A stretch of 64,000 nt of DNA, taken from positions 372,001-436,000 of the forward strand of contig NZ_JAMYJR010000002.1 in the NCBI RefSeq assembly GCF_024137025.1, in the 5' to 3' direction. The DNA is from Paractinoplanes aksuensis. Lineage in GTDB: Bacteria; Actinomycetota; Actinomycetes; Mycobacteriales; Micromonosporaceae. Every line of letters starts with the position of its first letter. Positions within the stretch are counted from its first letter, which is position 1. The notes beneath the pieces are model-generated. The model was not told the DNA's origin. It ran no database searches and saw only the letters and a program-made list of their open reading frames with translations. Both the position numbers and the translations under genes were made by a program. This document shows positions 35,388 through 44,410 of this stretch, one piece after another.

Positions 35388-36377
35388 ATGGGCGAATATC
35401 CGGTGTACGACGACGGCGTCTACGACGCTTTCGACGTCCGGGACGAGCGTTTCCGCGCCTACAGCGAGGCGATTGCCGGGGCGGCGGCGGGCCGGGTGGT
35501 GCTCGACATCGGCACCGGCCGCGACGCGCTGTGGGCCGTCGCGGCGGCCCGGGCCGGGGCGGCGCACGTCTACGCGGTCGAGCGGCAGCCCGACGCGGCC
35601 GCTCAGGCCCGCCGCACCGTGTCCGGTCTCGGCGGCCGGGTGACTGTGATCGAGGGTCTGTCCACCGCCGTCGACCTGCCGACGCGGGCCGGGGTGTGCG
35701 TCTCCGAGATCGTCGGGAACATCGCGTCCGCGGAAGGCGCCGTCACCGTTCTCGCCGACGCGCGGCAGCGCCTGTGCACAACCGACTGCCTGTGGATACC
35801 GTTCCGCGTCCAGACCTGGGCGGCGGCCGTCTCGCTTCCGGCTGGTGGGCGGCTGTTGGCTTCCGAGAGCCTTCCGTACGTCGAGAAGGTGTTCGCCGCC
35901 GTCGGCCGCCCCTTCGATCTGCGGTTGTGCCTGGGCGGTCCCGCCGCCGACCTGGTCATCTCGTCGGCGGCGCCGGTCGAGTCGCTGGTCTTCGATCACC
36001 GGCGCCCGCCACCCGACGCCGACGGGACAGCCACGGCCCGCCTCACGGTCGACGTCGATTCGGCCCGGATGACCGGCCTGCTGCTGTGGAGCCGGATCGC
36101 TGTGTCGTCAGCGGCTTCGTCACGGGAAATCGACAGCCTGACTGGCGATACGCGCGGGTGGGCGCCGGTCTACGTGCCGCTCGACCCGACGGAAATCCGC
36201 TCCGGCGACCACCTGGAGGTCACCTTTCACCGCCGGACCAGCGACGACGGCATTCACCCCGACTACCACGTGTCGGTGCTCGCGCCGAGCGTCGAGGAGC
36301 CGTTGGTCTGGTCGAGTCCACATCACGGCGGCGTTTTCCACGAGTCCGCGCTGCACCGGGAACTGTTCCCATCCTGA
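35388..36377 (+). CDS. Protein arginine methyltransferase-like SAM enzyme
   Basis: 329 residues from ATG 35388. VVLDIGTGRDALWAVAAARA is the SAM-binding motif and SEIVGNIASAEGA matches the double-E-like loop of PRMT-type folds, followed by a beta-barrel-like C-terminal half. The substrate is unknown. In-frame upstream codons read ISEQPFVLFPSMGEYP, a natural-looking N-terminus beginning with ATT at 35355 that overlaps the glgX stop, so the true protein may be 11 residues longer with a rare start codon. Confidence 0.8.
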   Translation: MGEYPVYDDGVYDAFDVRDERFRAYSEAIAGAAAGRVVLDIGTGRDALWAVAAARAGAAHVYAVERQPDAAAQARRTVSGLGGRVTVIEGLSTAVDLPTRAGVCVSEIVGNIASAEGAVTVLADARQRLCTTDCLWIPFRVQTWAAAVSLPAGGRLLASESLPYVEKVFAAVGRPFDLRLCLGGPAADLVISSAAPVESLVFDHRRPPPDADGTATARLTVDVDSARMTGLLLWSRIAVSSAASSREIDSLTGDTRGWAPVYVPLDPTEIRSGDHLEVTFHRRTSDDGIHPDYHVSVLAPSVEEPLVWSSPHHGGVFHESALHRELFPS

Positions 36378-36398
36378 CTTGCGTGTCCACAGAGGCCG

Positions 36399-36622
36399 GT
36401 GGATGGTGAACTCATGTGGCTGCCGCCCGAACCGGACTGCTGGCTGCACCCTGCGGTCGAGGTCCGGTCGTCCCCGATCGAGGGCTCGGGCCTGTTCGCG
36501 CGGGCGCCGATCACGGCCGGGGCGTGGTCTCGGGCCACGACTGGACCCACCTGGACCTGCGCGAACGCTACGGCGACCACTGGGTGCCGGCGCTGCTGAG
36601 CCGGATCCAGGGCGCGCGTTGA
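36399..36622 (+). pseudogene. SET-domain protein remnant
   Basis: The frame from 36399 begins MWLPPEPDCWLHPAVE and continues with SPIEGSGLFARAPITAG, the N-terminal signature of a SET-domain protein, then becomes meaningless. A second frame downstream reads VVSGHDWTHLDLRERYGDHW and ends at 36622, like the C-terminal tail of such proteins. The SET core between the two is missing and a frame change separates them, so this is a decayed, internally deleted gene. Confidence 0.7.
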
Positions 36623-36850
36623 TCATCGCCCCCGGTTGCGGGGATGGTTGCGGGCCACCCGCTCGTTACCGTGCCGGTAGTTGCCGGTCAACCGGGCCAT
36701 GAGCTCCTGCGGGTCCCCCTCCTCGACCTCGGCCAGGAACCGCGCGGCGGCCGCGCCCCGCAGCACCCCCGCCGCCCGCCCGTGATGCTGCATCTCGACG
36801 TCCCCGTTCTTCCGGACGCGATACGTGAATCCTTCGGGTGCACCAGTCAT
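36623..36850 (-). CDS. Small conserved hypothetical protein
   Basis: 75 residues. GFTYRVRKNGDVEMQHHG is followed by a helical part (GAAAARFLAEVEEGDPQELM) and a basic tail. It looks like a real small gene by codon use and resembles short actinobacterial proteins that carry no assigned function. It directly abuts the SET-domain remnant on the other strand. Confidence 0.75.
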   Translation of the reverse strand: MTGAPEGFTYRVRKNGDVEMQHHGRAAGVLRGAAAARFLAEVEEGDPQELMARLTGNYRHGNERVARNHPRNRGR

Positions 36851-37037
36851 CCCCGCATCGTCGGACCCACACCACCCTCCCCGCGACCGATTTCCCCATC
36901 CCCGCCACCCTGTTCATCCACGGCCTAGCCATTTGGCGCTGGCGCATGTGGCAGGGCGCGTGGCGGTGGCGCAGACGCAGTACGAGTGGCTCTTTCGCAG
37001 TGGCGCTGGTGCATGGCACGGGCGCGGAATATTGCGT

Positions 37038-38138
37038 TCAGGCAGCGTGACGCTGGATGGCGGCGGCCCAGCCGGGCAGGTCGGCGGCGGCGCGCTCGGG
37101 CGGGCCCACGTAGTCGGCCGACGGGCGGATGATCTTCGCGAGGCGCTTCTGCTCGAGGATGTGGGCGCTCCAGCCGGCCGTGCGGGCGCAGGTGAACATC
37201 GCGGCCAGCATGTCCACCGGCACCTCGGCGAAGTCGAGCACGATCGCCGCCCAGAACTCGACGTTCGTCTCGAGCACCCGGTCCGGCTTGCGCTCCCGCA
37301 GTTCGGCCAGGGCGGCCCGCTCCAGCTCGGCGGCGACCTCGAAGCGCGGCGCCCCCAGCTCACGCGCGGTCTCCCGCAGGATCCGGGCCCGCGGGTCCTC
37401 GGCGCGGTAGACGGCGTGCCCGAAGCCCATCAGCCGCTGCCCGCTGTCCAGCACCTTCTTCACGTACGACCGCGCGTCCCCGCTCTTCTCGACCGCCTCG
37501 ACCATGCCGAGCGCCCGCGCCGGCGCCCCACCGTGCAGCGGCCCCGACAACGCGCCCACCGCCGCCGACAGGCACGCTCCCACGTCGGCGCCGGTGCTGG
37601 CCACCACGCGCGCCGTGAAGGTCGACGCGTTCATCCCGTGCTCGGCCGCGCAGACCCAGTACCGGTCTATCGCCGCCACGTGCCGCGGGTCCGGCTCACC
37701 CCGCCACCGGATCATGAACTGCGACGTCACGTCCGCCCCCTCGGCGACCCGCCGCTCCGGCACCGCCGGCCGTTCCGAGCCCCGGGCCGACGCCGCCACC
37801 AGGCTCAACAAAGCCGCCGACGCCCGCGCCAGATCCTGCCGAGCCTCCGCATCCGAGATGTCGATGAGCGGCCGCGTCCCCAACGCGGCCGCCGCAGCCT
37901 GCGCCGCCACCCGCACATCCCCGGTCTCCACCGGCACACGCACCGGCGAGCCCGGTGACAGCGGTGACTCGAAGGAGCCGTCGGCCAGCAGGCCCCATAC
38001 GTCTCCGAACGACACGGCGCCGGCCAGGGAGCGGATGTCGACGCCGCGGTAGCGGAGCGCCCCACCGTCCCGGTCCGGCTCGGCGATCTCGGTGTCGAAG
38101 GCGACGACACCGGCCAGCCCTGGGTTCACAGTCATCAT
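37038..38138 (-). CDS. Citrate synthase
   Basis: 366 residues. AEHGMNASTFTARVVAS contains the first catalytic His, GFGHAVYRAEDPRA the second, and TAGWSAHILEQ the CoA-binding helix. The third catalytic position, normally Asp in NVDFY, is Glu (NVEFWAAIVL), as in a group of actinobacterial enzymes. It condenses acetyl-CoA or propionyl-CoA with oxaloacetate. ATG 38138 or 38135 is the start (ATGATG). It diverges from a second citrate synthase. Confidence 0.92.
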   Translation of the reverse strand: MMTVNPGLAGVVAFDTEIAEPDRDGGALRYRGVDIRSLAGAVSFGDVWGLLADGSFESPLSPGSPVRVPVETGDVRVAAQAAAAALGTRPLIDISDAEARQDLARASAALLSLVAASARGSERPAVPERRVAEGADVTSQFMIRWRGEPDPRHVAAIDRYWVCAAEHGMNASTFTARVVASTGADVGACLSAAVGALSGPLHGGAPARALGMVEAVEKSGDARSYVKKVLDSGQRLMGFGHAVYRAEDPRARILRETARELGAPRFEVAAELERAALAELRERKPDRVLETNVEFWAAIVLDFAEVPVDMLAAMFTCARTAGWSAHILEQKRLAKIIRPSADYVGPPERAAADLPGWAAAIQRHAA

Positions 38139-38193
38139 GTTGACGAGACTGGATCGCGTACATGTTGACGTCAATATTGATCCAGTCAACATG
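38136..38193. promoter_or_regulatory. Complex operator between two citrate synthase genes
   Basis: CATGTTGAC occurs twice in direct orientation (38136-38144, 38161-38169) and once inverted as GTCAACATG (38185-38193). Between them lie two overlapping palindromes, TTGACGTCAA (38165-38174) and TCAATATTGA (38171-38180). Such density suggests a bound regulator controlling both genes, possibly the HTH-citrate synthase itself. Confidence 0.75.
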
Positions 38194-38206
38194 AGAGCAT
38201 GTCCAC

Positions 38207-39385
38207 ATGCCTGCCGAACCGCCCCGCCTGACCACCGCCGAAGTCGCCCAGCGCCTCGGTGTCCGGCCCGCTACCGTCTACGCGTACGTCAGCCGCGGCC
38301 TGCTCAGCAGCCACCGCAACGGCCAGGGCAAGGGCAGCCTGTTCGACCGGGACGAGGTCGACACCTTCCTGTCCGCGCGCAAGCAGCCGCTGCTGCCCGG
38401 CATCCAGACCGGCATCACCCTGATCCAGGGCGGCCGCCTGCAATATCGCGGCCACGACGCCATCCAGCTCGCGAGCGTAGCGAGTTTCGAGGAGGTCGTT
38501 CATCTCCTGTGGACAGGTACCCGTGACTACGTTCCGCTGCCGGCCGACGAGACCCAGCGCCGCCTGGCCGAGGCCGTGATCGGGCCGCTGCCGGCGATCG
38601 CCCGCCACACCGATCGCCTGCGGGTCGCCGTGGCCGCCCTGGCCGCCGCCGACCCCCTGCGCTTCGACACCTCGCCCGCCGCCGTGACGGCCACCGCCCG
38701 CACCCTGCTCGGCACGATGGTCGCCACACTCCCCTTGGCCGGCCGCGCCACCAGCGCCGGCAGCATCGCGGAACGGCTCTGGCCCCGCCTCACCGCCGGC
38801 GAACCCACCCCCAAGGAACACAGCCTGCTCGACGCCGCCCTGATCCTGCTGGCCGACCACGACATCGCCGCCTCCACGCTGGCCGCCCGGGTCGCCGCGT
38901 CCACCCGGGCCAACCCGTACGCCGTGGTCGGCGCCGGCCTGGCCGCGCTCGACGGCCCCCTGCACGGCGCGGCCAGCAGCCTCGCCCACCCTCTGCTCGC
39001 CGAATCGATGAGCCGCCCCGACCCCATCGGCACCATCGCCGACCAGCTCCGCTCCGGCGAACCGGTCCCCGGCTTCGGTCACCGCCTCTACCCGGACGGC
39101 GACCCGCGCGCGACCGCCCTGTTCGAGATGCTCGGCGACACCCGCGCCCGGGAGGCGGCCGAGCGCCTGGTGGACATCATGCGTACGCGATCGGGCCTGC
39201 GCCCCAATGTCGACCTGGCCCTGGCCGCGCTGTGCATGGAGCACGGCATGCCGGCCGAGGCGGGCGAGACGATCTTCGCCGTGGCCCGCACCGCCGGCTG
39301 GATCGCCCACGCCCTCGAGGAGTACGGCGACCGTCCGCTCCGGTTCCGCCCGTCGGGCGAGTATTCCGTCCCCCGCAGTCGGTAG
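38207..39385 (+). CDS. Citrate synthase with N-terminal helix-turn-helix domain
   Basis: 392 residues. Residues 8-60 form a MerR/excisionase-type helix-turn-helix (LTTAEVAQRLGVRPATVYAY, SLFDRDEVDTFL). The rest is a citrate synthase with DHDIAASTLAARVAAST, GFGHRLYPDGDPRA and RPNVDLALAAL, so all three catalytic positions look conserved. It may be a metabolite-sensing regulator, an active enzyme, or both. GAGCAT lies 6 bases before the ATG. The fusion occurs in other actinobacteria. Confidence 0.92.
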   Translation: MPAEPPRLTTAEVAQRLGVRPATVYAYVSRGLLSSHRNGQGKGSLFDRDEVDTFLSARKQPLLPGIQTGITLIQGGRLQYRGHDAIQLASVASFEEVVHLLWTGTRDYVPLPADETQRRLAEAVIGPLPAIARHTDRLRVAVAALAAADPLRFDTSPAAVTATARTLLGTMVATLPLAGRATSAGSIAERLWPRLTAGEPTPKEHSLLDAALILLADHDIAASTLAARVAASTRANPYAVVGAGLAALDGPLHGAASSLAHPLLAESMSRPDPIGTIADQLRSGEPVPGFGHRLYPDGDPRATALFEMLGDTRAREAAERLVDIMRTRSGLRPNVDLALAALCMEHGMPAEAGETIFAVARTAGWIAHALEEYGDRPLRFRPSGEYSVPRSR

Positions 39386-39388
39386 GGT
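39383..39388 (+). promoter_or_regulatory. -10 element (TAGGGT) of a probable leaderless promoter
   Basis: TAGGGT overlaps the stop of the citrate synthase gene and ends 6 bases before the nitroreductase ATG at 39395. Confidence 0.55.
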
Positions 39389-39394
39389 CCGGTC

Positions 39395-40039
39395 ATGTCG
39401 TCCGAAGATCCGAACAGCCTGTCCCTGCTCGAAGGGCTGCACTCGACGCCCGCCCGCCGCTACCTGTCGGCCGAACCGATCGCCGATGACGTCGTCCGCG
39501 CGATCCTCGACGCTGCCGTGCGCGGCCCCAGCGGCGGCAACAGCCAGCGCTGGGCCTGGATCGTCGTGCGCGACCCGCAGGTCAAGCGGCAGATCGCCGA
39601 GTGGTACCGCGAGGGGTGGGACAAGAGCTACGGGTCGCGGCGCGAGCAGATCCTCGGCTCCGCCGACCCGAACGGCATGAGCGCGGCCAGTTTCCGGGCC
39701 GCCGACCACCTGGCCGCCCACCTCGAGGAGGCGCCGGTCTGGATCTTCCCGGTGCTGATCGGCGCCGCCCGGTCGAGCAATCCGCGGCTGGGCTCGTCCA
39801 TCTACGGCGCCGTGCAGCAGCTGATGCTGGCCGCTCGCGCCTACGGCATCGGCTCGACGTTGACAACGCTCTATTCGGGGCATGAGGACGGCGTACGCAA
39901 GCTGTTGAATCTGCCCGAAGACGCGCTCACCATGGCGTTGATCCCGCTCGGCTACCCGGCCCGCGGGCGCTGGGCCCAGCCCAAGCGGCGGCCGCTGGAC
40001 GAGGTGGTCTTCACCGAGAGGTACGAGGAACGACCATGA
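39395..40039 (+). CDS. Nitroreductase-family flavoprotein
   Basis: 214 residues. RRYLSAEPIADDVVRAILDA and RGPSGGNSQRWAWIVVRD are the FMN-binding blocks of the nitroreductase family, and GIGSTLTTLY the second. Substrate unknown: quinones, nitro compounds or flavins are typical. It overlaps the VOC gene by 4 bases (ATGA). Confidence 0.9.
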   Translation: MSSEDPNSLSLLEGLHSTPARRYLSAEPIADDVVRAILDAAVRGPSGGNSQRWAWIVVRDPQVKRQIAEWYREGWDKSYGSRREQILGSADPNGMSAASFRAADHLAAHLEEAPVWIFPVLIGAARSSNPRLGSSIYGAVQQLMLAARAYGIGSTLTTLYSGHEDGVRKLLNLPEDALTMALIPLGYPARGRWAQPKRRPLDEVVFTERYEERP

Positions 40040-40377
40040 TTCCGTACGTCAAGAGTCTGACCCTCGACTGCCAGGACGCGCTGGTCGTGGCCCGTTTCTG
40101 GGCGGCCGCGCTCGGCGGCGAACTGGACACCGACGCGACCTCGGCCAAGGCGTTCGTCGAGGCGCCGGGCTGGGGCGGGCCCAACCTGTGGTTCCAGCGC
40201 GTGCCCGAGCCCAAGCAGGGCAAGCTGCGCCTGCACTTCGACCTGCGCGCGCCCGGCGGCGACATCCCGGCCGAGGTCAAGCGGCTGACCGACCTGGGCG
40301 CGACGTTCGCCTGGGAGGCCGACGGGATCATCGTGCTGCGCGACCCGGAGGGCAACGAGTTCTGCGTCGAGGAGTAG
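40036..40377 (+). CDS. VOC (glyoxalase-like) protein
   Basis: 113 residues, one VOC domain of paired beta-alpha-beta-beta-beta modules: SLTLDCQDALVVARFWAAAL at the start and LRDPEGNEFCVEE at the end. Metal-dependent dioxygenase, lyase or binding role; no specific function can be read. Co-translated with the nitroreductase. Confidence 0.88.
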   Translation: MIPYVKSLTLDCQDALVVARFWAAALGGELDTDATSAKAFVEAPGWGGPNLWFQRVPEPKQGKLRLHFDLRAPGGDIPAEVKRLTDLGATFAWEADGIIVLRDPEGNEFCVEE

Positions 40378-40460
40378 GCGGGGCCGAGTCGTAAAGTGCG
40401 GCGGGGGCCGACCGATATCCGGGTATCGCACGACGACACCCGATGGAAGGGACCCCGCCC

Positions 40461-41087
40461 ATGGCTCAGCGGACTCTGCCGGTCCGCGACGACCGGTGGC
40501 AGCCGACGGACCGGATCTACGAAGGTCTGATCGCCAAGGCGGTCGACCGTTCCGAGGATTCCGAGGCCCGTGACGGCACCGCCGAGATGATGGCCGGCGC
40601 CCTGATCCTGGTCATCCTGTTCGTCGTGGTGCTGAAGGGCTCGGGTTCGCCCGCGGCCGCGCTCGGCGTGACCGGCCTGCTCGGCGCGCTCGGCTTCTTC
40701 TACATGGTCAACAGCGCCCGGCCGGCCCGGAGCGACCGCTCCAAGCTGCTGGTCGAGCTGGGTGGCCCCGGTGGTCTCCCGGCCGGCTACCTGGTGCACG
40801 CCAAGGCCTGGAACGCGGGCATGTCCGACCACGTGGCCGGCGTTCCCGAGTCGCAACTGCTGGCCGCGGCCGAGCTGTGCAACATCTTCCCGGGTACGGT
40901 CAACGACCTGCTCCGTTTCGTCGGCAACATCGCGATCCACGTGCCGTCGAGCCGTCACACGAGCGCCGAGGACGTCCGCCGCCGGGCCCGTGAGCTGGTG
41001 CACGTGGGCAAGCCGCTCGTCGTCGACTACGCGAAGAGCGCGCCCAAGCTGCCCACCCCGCCCCCGGAGGGCAGGAAGGGCAAGTGA
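40461..41087 (+). CDS. Two-helix membrane-associated protein
   Basis: 208 residues from ATG 40461, which follows GAAGGGA. Two hydrophobic helices (about 45-60, 67-85) are followed by a soluble C-terminal domain with SDHVAGVPESQLLAAAELC. I recognise no family. CGATA-N6-TATCG (40413-40428) lies upstream as a possible regulatory palindrome. Confidence 0.72.
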   Translation: MAQRTLPVRDDRWQPTDRIYEGLIAKAVDRSEDSEARDGTAEMMAGALILVILFVVVLKGSGSPAAALGVTGLLGALGFFYMVNSARPARSDRSKLLVELGGPGGLPAGYLVHAKAWNAGMSDHVAGVPESQLLAAAELCNIFPGTVNDLLRFVGNIAIHVPSSRHTSAEDVRRRARELVHVGKPLVVDYAKSAPKLPTPPPEGRKGK

Positions 41088-41097
41088 ACTGACCAGC

Positions 41098-41130
41098 GAA
41101 CGCCCCGGGCCGAAACGGCTCGGGGCGTTC
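41098..41130. terminator. 15-bp hairpin terminator
   Basis: GAACGCCCCGGGCCG (41098-41112) pairs with 41116-41130 with one G-T pair and an AAA loop, just after the stop at 41087 and before the convergent ABC gene end. Confidence 0.85.
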
Positions 41131-41148
41131 TTGGCGTACGGGGAGAAC

Positions 41149-42936
41149 TCATGCGGCCAGGGCCGCGTACCGGCCGCCCACGTCGACCAGCGTGTCGTGC
41201 GTGCCCGCCTCCAGGATGCGGCCGTGGTCGACGACGGCGATCTGGTCGGCGTCGCGGACGGTGGACAGGCGGTGCGCGATCGTCACCGTCGTGCGGCCGC
41301 GGGAGAGCTCGTCGAACGCCTTCTGCACGGCCCGCTCGGTCTCGTTGTCGAGCGCGCTCGTGGCCTCGTCGAGCACCAGGATGCGCGGGTCGCGCAGCAG
41401 CGTGCGGGCGATGGCGATCCGCTGCTTCTCGCCGCCGGAGAACCGGTGGCCGCGCGAGCCGACCATCGTGTCGTACCCGTCGGGCAGGCCGGCGATCAGG
41501 TCGTGGATCTGCGCGGCGCGGGCCGCGGCCTCGATCTCGGCGTCGGTGGCGTCCGGCTTGGCGTAGCGCAGGTTCTCGCGCACGGTCGTGTGCAGCAGGT
41601 AGGTCTCTTGCGACACCACACCGACGATCGACGTGAGCGTTTCGTGCGACAGATCGCGCAGGTCGACGCCGTCGATCGTGATCCGGCCGGCCGTCGGGTC
41701 GTAGAGCCGGGCGATCAGCGCCGCGATCGTGCTCTTGCCCGAGCCGGTCTCACCGACGAGGGCGAGTGACGACCCCGCGGGCACGTCGAGGGTGACGCCG
41801 GCGACGGCGGCCGACGGGCTCCCGGCGTACGAAAATGTGACGTCCTCGAAGCGCAAGTGGCCGCGCGCGGCCGGAACCGGCACGGGCCGGGCCGGTTCCT
41901 CGATGTCGATCGGCAGGTCGAGGTACTCGAAGATGCGCGCGAACAGCGCCAGCGACGTGGTGACCGTGACGCCCACGTTGAGCAGGCCCATGAGCGGCCG
42001 GAACAGACCGGATTGGAGGGCGGTGAACGCGACGAGCGTGCCGATGCTCAGGCCGCCCGAGGTGACCGGCAGGCCGGCCGCGAGATAGATGACGGCCGGG
42101 ATGGCGGCGAAGACGATGCTCATCGAGGCCATCCGCCAGCGCCCGGCCAGCTCGGAGCGCAGCTCGAGGTCGATGAGCCGGCTCGACGAGGTGCTGAACC
42201 GCTCGACCTGGGCCGGGCCGGTGCCCATCGTCTTGCTCAGCTGCACGCCGCCGATGGACAGACCCTCCTCGATGATGACGTTGAGGTCGGCCAGTTCACG
42301 CTGGCGCTGGGCGGTGATGGCCCGGCGCATGCTCGCGACCCGGCGGGTGAGCCAGATCGACGGCGGCAGCACGAGCAGCGACACCAGCGACAGCTGCCAG
42401 GAGAGGGCGGCCATGGCCACCGCGGTGGCGATGACTGTGGTCAGGTTCGAGGCGATCGACGTGGCGGTGGACGTGACGACCGCTTCCATGCCGCCGATGT
42501 CGTTGGTGATGCGCGACTGCACCTCGCCGGTGCGCGTCCGGGTGAAGAAGGCGATCGACTGGCGCTGCAGGTGACGGAAGACGTCCGTGCGCAGCCGGTG
42601 CATGACGCGCTGGCCGATGGTGGTGCTGATCCACGTCTGGACGACGCCGAGCGCGGAGGTGACGGCGGCGACCGCGACCATGCCGATCACGAGCCAGACG
42701 AGCAGTTGCACGTTCTTGTCCGGCAGCGCGGAGTCGATCACCGCGCGCAGCAGGAACGGGCTGGCCAGGCCGACGATCGACGAGGCCACGATGGTGAGGA
42801 CGACGACGGCCAACGGGCCGCGGTGGTCGGTGAACAGGGCGCCGATGCGGCGCAGCGAGACGTTCTTCGCCTGCGCGATCTCAGCCGCGGACGGCTTCTT
42901 TTTTCCACGGGGGCTTTCCAAGAGCGGACCTCGCAT
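41149..42936 (-). CDS. ABC transporter, fused permease-ATPase (export type)
   Basis: 595 residues. An N-terminal six-helix membrane domain (about 30-330) is followed by an ATPase with GETGSGKST (Walker A), FSGGEKQRIAIA (signature), ILVLDEATSALD (Walker B) and IAHRLST (switch His). It exports an unknown substrate, probably a drug or lipid-like compound. ATG 42936 is chosen over the longer frame to 43179, which would run through the divergent MarR promoter. A MarR-type regulator lies immediately upstream with a palindrome between. Confidence 0.93.
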   Translation of the reverse strand: MRGPLLESPRGKKKPSAAEIAQAKNVSLRRIGALFTDHRGPLAVVVLTIVASSIVGLASPFLLRAVIDSALPDKNVQLLVWLVIGMVAVAAVTSALGVVQTWISTTIGQRVMHRLRTDVFRHLQRQSIAFFTRTRTGEVQSRITNDIGGMEAVVTSTATSIASNLTTVIATAVAMAALSWQLSLVSLLVLPPSIWLTRRVASMRRAITAQRQRELADLNVIIEEGLSIGGVQLSKTMGTGPAQVERFSTSSSRLIDLELRSELAGRWRMASMSIVFAAIPAVIYLAAGLPVTSGGLSIGTLVAFTALQSGLFRPLMGLLNVGVTVTTSLALFARIFEYLDLPIDIEEPARPVPVPAARGHLRFEDVTFSYAGSPSAAVAGVTLDVPAGSSLALVGETGSGKSTIAALIARLYDPTAGRITIDGVDLRDLSHETLTSIVGVVSQETYLLHTTVRENLRYAKPDATDAEIEAAARAAQIHDLIAGLPDGYDTMVGSRGHRFSGGEKQRIAIARTLLRDPRILVLDEATSALDNETERAVQKAFDELSRGRTTVTIAHRLSTVRDADQIAVVDHGRILEAGTHDTLVDVGGRYAALAA

Positions 42937-42954
42937 CCGTACGAGCGATATTGC

Positions 42955-42967
42955 TGAGGTTACCTCA
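42955..42967. promoter_or_regulatory. Palindromic operator, ABC transporter/MarR
   Basis: TGAGGT-T-ACCTCA is a perfect 13-bp palindrome 19 bases upstream of the ABC gene and 40 bases upstream of the MarR start. It is the likely MarR binding site. Confidence 0.7.
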
Positions 42968-42994
42968 ACATGAGGGAACAACAGAAGTCGCTGG

Positions 42995-43000
42995 TACGGT
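42995..43000 (+). promoter_or_regulatory. -10 element (TACGGT) of a probable leaderless promoter
   Basis: TACGGT ends 6 bases before the GTG start of the MarR gene at 43007. Confidence 0.6.
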
Positions 43001-43006
43001 ATTCCC

Positions 43007-43423
43007 GTGGACGACGAGGGTCTGCTCGAGGCGTTCTTCGCGGTGTCCCGCCAGTTGCGGCACCGCACCCGTGAAGCGCTGGAGCCCTGGGAGCTGACGC
43101 CCTCGCAGGCCCGCGCGGTCAGCGTGCTGTCCCGCCACGGCGACCTGCGCCCGGGCACCCTGGCCGAGCACCTGCGCATCGCCCCGCGCTCGGCGACCGA
43201 GATCGTGGACGACCTGCAGGCGGCGGGCCTGGCCGAACGTCATCCCGACCCGGCCGACCGCCGGGCCGTGCTGGTCATGCTGACCGACGAAGGCATCCGG
43301 ATCAGCCGCAACATCAGGAACGCCCGCCAGGCCGCCGGCGAGCGCTTCTTCGCCGCCCTCTCCCCCGACGACCGGGCCGAGCTGGGGCGGCTGCTGCGCC
43401 GGCTGCGCGAGGACGCCGGCTAG
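43007..43423 (+). CDS. MarR-family regulator
   Basis: 138 residues. The winged helix includes PGTLAEHLRIAPRSATEIVD and the wing DPADRRAVLVMLTDEG. It most likely represses itself and the divergent ABC exporter, with release on ligand binding. The gene ends 4 bases inside the convergent TPR gene. Confidence 0.93.
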   Translation: MDDEGLLEAFFAVSRQLRHRTREALEPWELTPSQARAVSVLSRHGDLRPGTLAEHLRIAPRSATEIVDDLQAAGLAERHPDPADRRAVLVMLTDEGIRISRNIRNARQAAGERFFAALSPDDRAELGRLLRRLREDAG

Positions 43424-44256
43424 CCGAGGCGCCTCGTATACGCGGTCAGGCAGGCCGCCGACCCAGTGGCACAGAAGACGGCGACCAGCAGCGGCATGGG
43501 CACCTCGACCCCGGCCAGGCGGATGAGCACGGCCAGCACCACGAGCGCGACCAGGCAGACGCCGAGCGCGACCGCGGCCAGGTGACCGAGCGCGGATCGG
43601 GCCGGGTCCGGGCGCCGGACCCCGCCGGCCGGGACCCGCAGGGACTCGGCGAACGCGTCGGCCACCCGCACCAGCGAGTCGGCGTCGCGGATCTGGTTCT
43701 CGGCCGCGGTCAGCCGCCGCAGCTCGGACAGGGCCCGCGCGTGGGCCGGATCGATGCGCAGGGCGCGGGCGTACACCTCGCGCGCACTGAGCGGACGGCC
43801 CGCGGCGAACAGGGCCATCCCGTACGCCACCTGCACGTCGGCGTCGTAATGCGCGATCTCGGCCGCGGCCGCCAGCACGGCCTCGGCCTCGGCCGTGCGC
43901 CCGGCCGCGAGCAGCGCGCGACCGTGCCGCTCGGCCGCCCGCGGGTTGCCCGGGTCCTCGTCGCCGGCCGCCGCGGCCGCGGTGATGGCCAGGTCGTGCC
44001 GGCCCAGCGCGGTGTAGGCGGCGCTGACCCAGAACAGCTCCTCGACCCCACGCGGGTTGAGCCCGAGCGCGGTCCGGGCCGCGTAGAGGGCGTCGGTGTA
44101 CGACCCGAGCGCCATCCGGGCCCGCGCCAGCAGCAGCCAGGCCACGGCGTTGTCGGGCTCGGCCCCGACGACGGGGGTCAGCAGGGTCGCGGCCTGTCCG
44201 GCGCGCCCGCTCGTGAGCAGGTCACCGGCACGGTCGAGAAGGTTTTCACTGGGCAC
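43420..44256 (-). CDS. TPR protein with C-terminal membrane helices
   Basis: 278 residues. About five tetratricopeptide-type repeats cover residues 5-185 (AWLLLARARMALGSYTDALY, ARALRIDPAHARALSELRR), then two hydrophobic helices (about 225-270). It is probably a scaffold anchored by its C-terminus. The start is GTG at 44256. Partner unknown. Confidence 0.87.
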   Translation of the reverse strand: MPSENLLDRAGDLLTSGRAGQAATLLTPVVGAEPDNAVAWLLLARARMALGSYTDALYAARTALGLNPRGVEELFWVSAAYTALGRHDLAITAAAAAGDEDPGNPRAAERHGRALLAAGRTAEAEAVLAAAAEIAHYDADVQVAYGMALFAAGRPLSAREVYARALRIDPAHARALSELRRLTAAENQIRDADSLVRVADAFAESLRVPAGGVRRPDPARSALGHLAAVALGVCLVALVVLAVLIRLAGVEVPMPLLVAVFCATGSAACLTAYTRRLG

Positions 44257-44410
44257 GCAGTGGTGATCGGTCCCGACCGGCGCGGGCGGCGGTTCGGCTC
44301 GGGTGCGTCTTGGTTGTGACGCAGCTCATTCCGCCTGGTGTTCAAGCCCGACGGTGGCAGTGCCGATCGAGGACGGTTGCGAACGAGGAGCAGACGAAGG
44401 GAACACCGCC

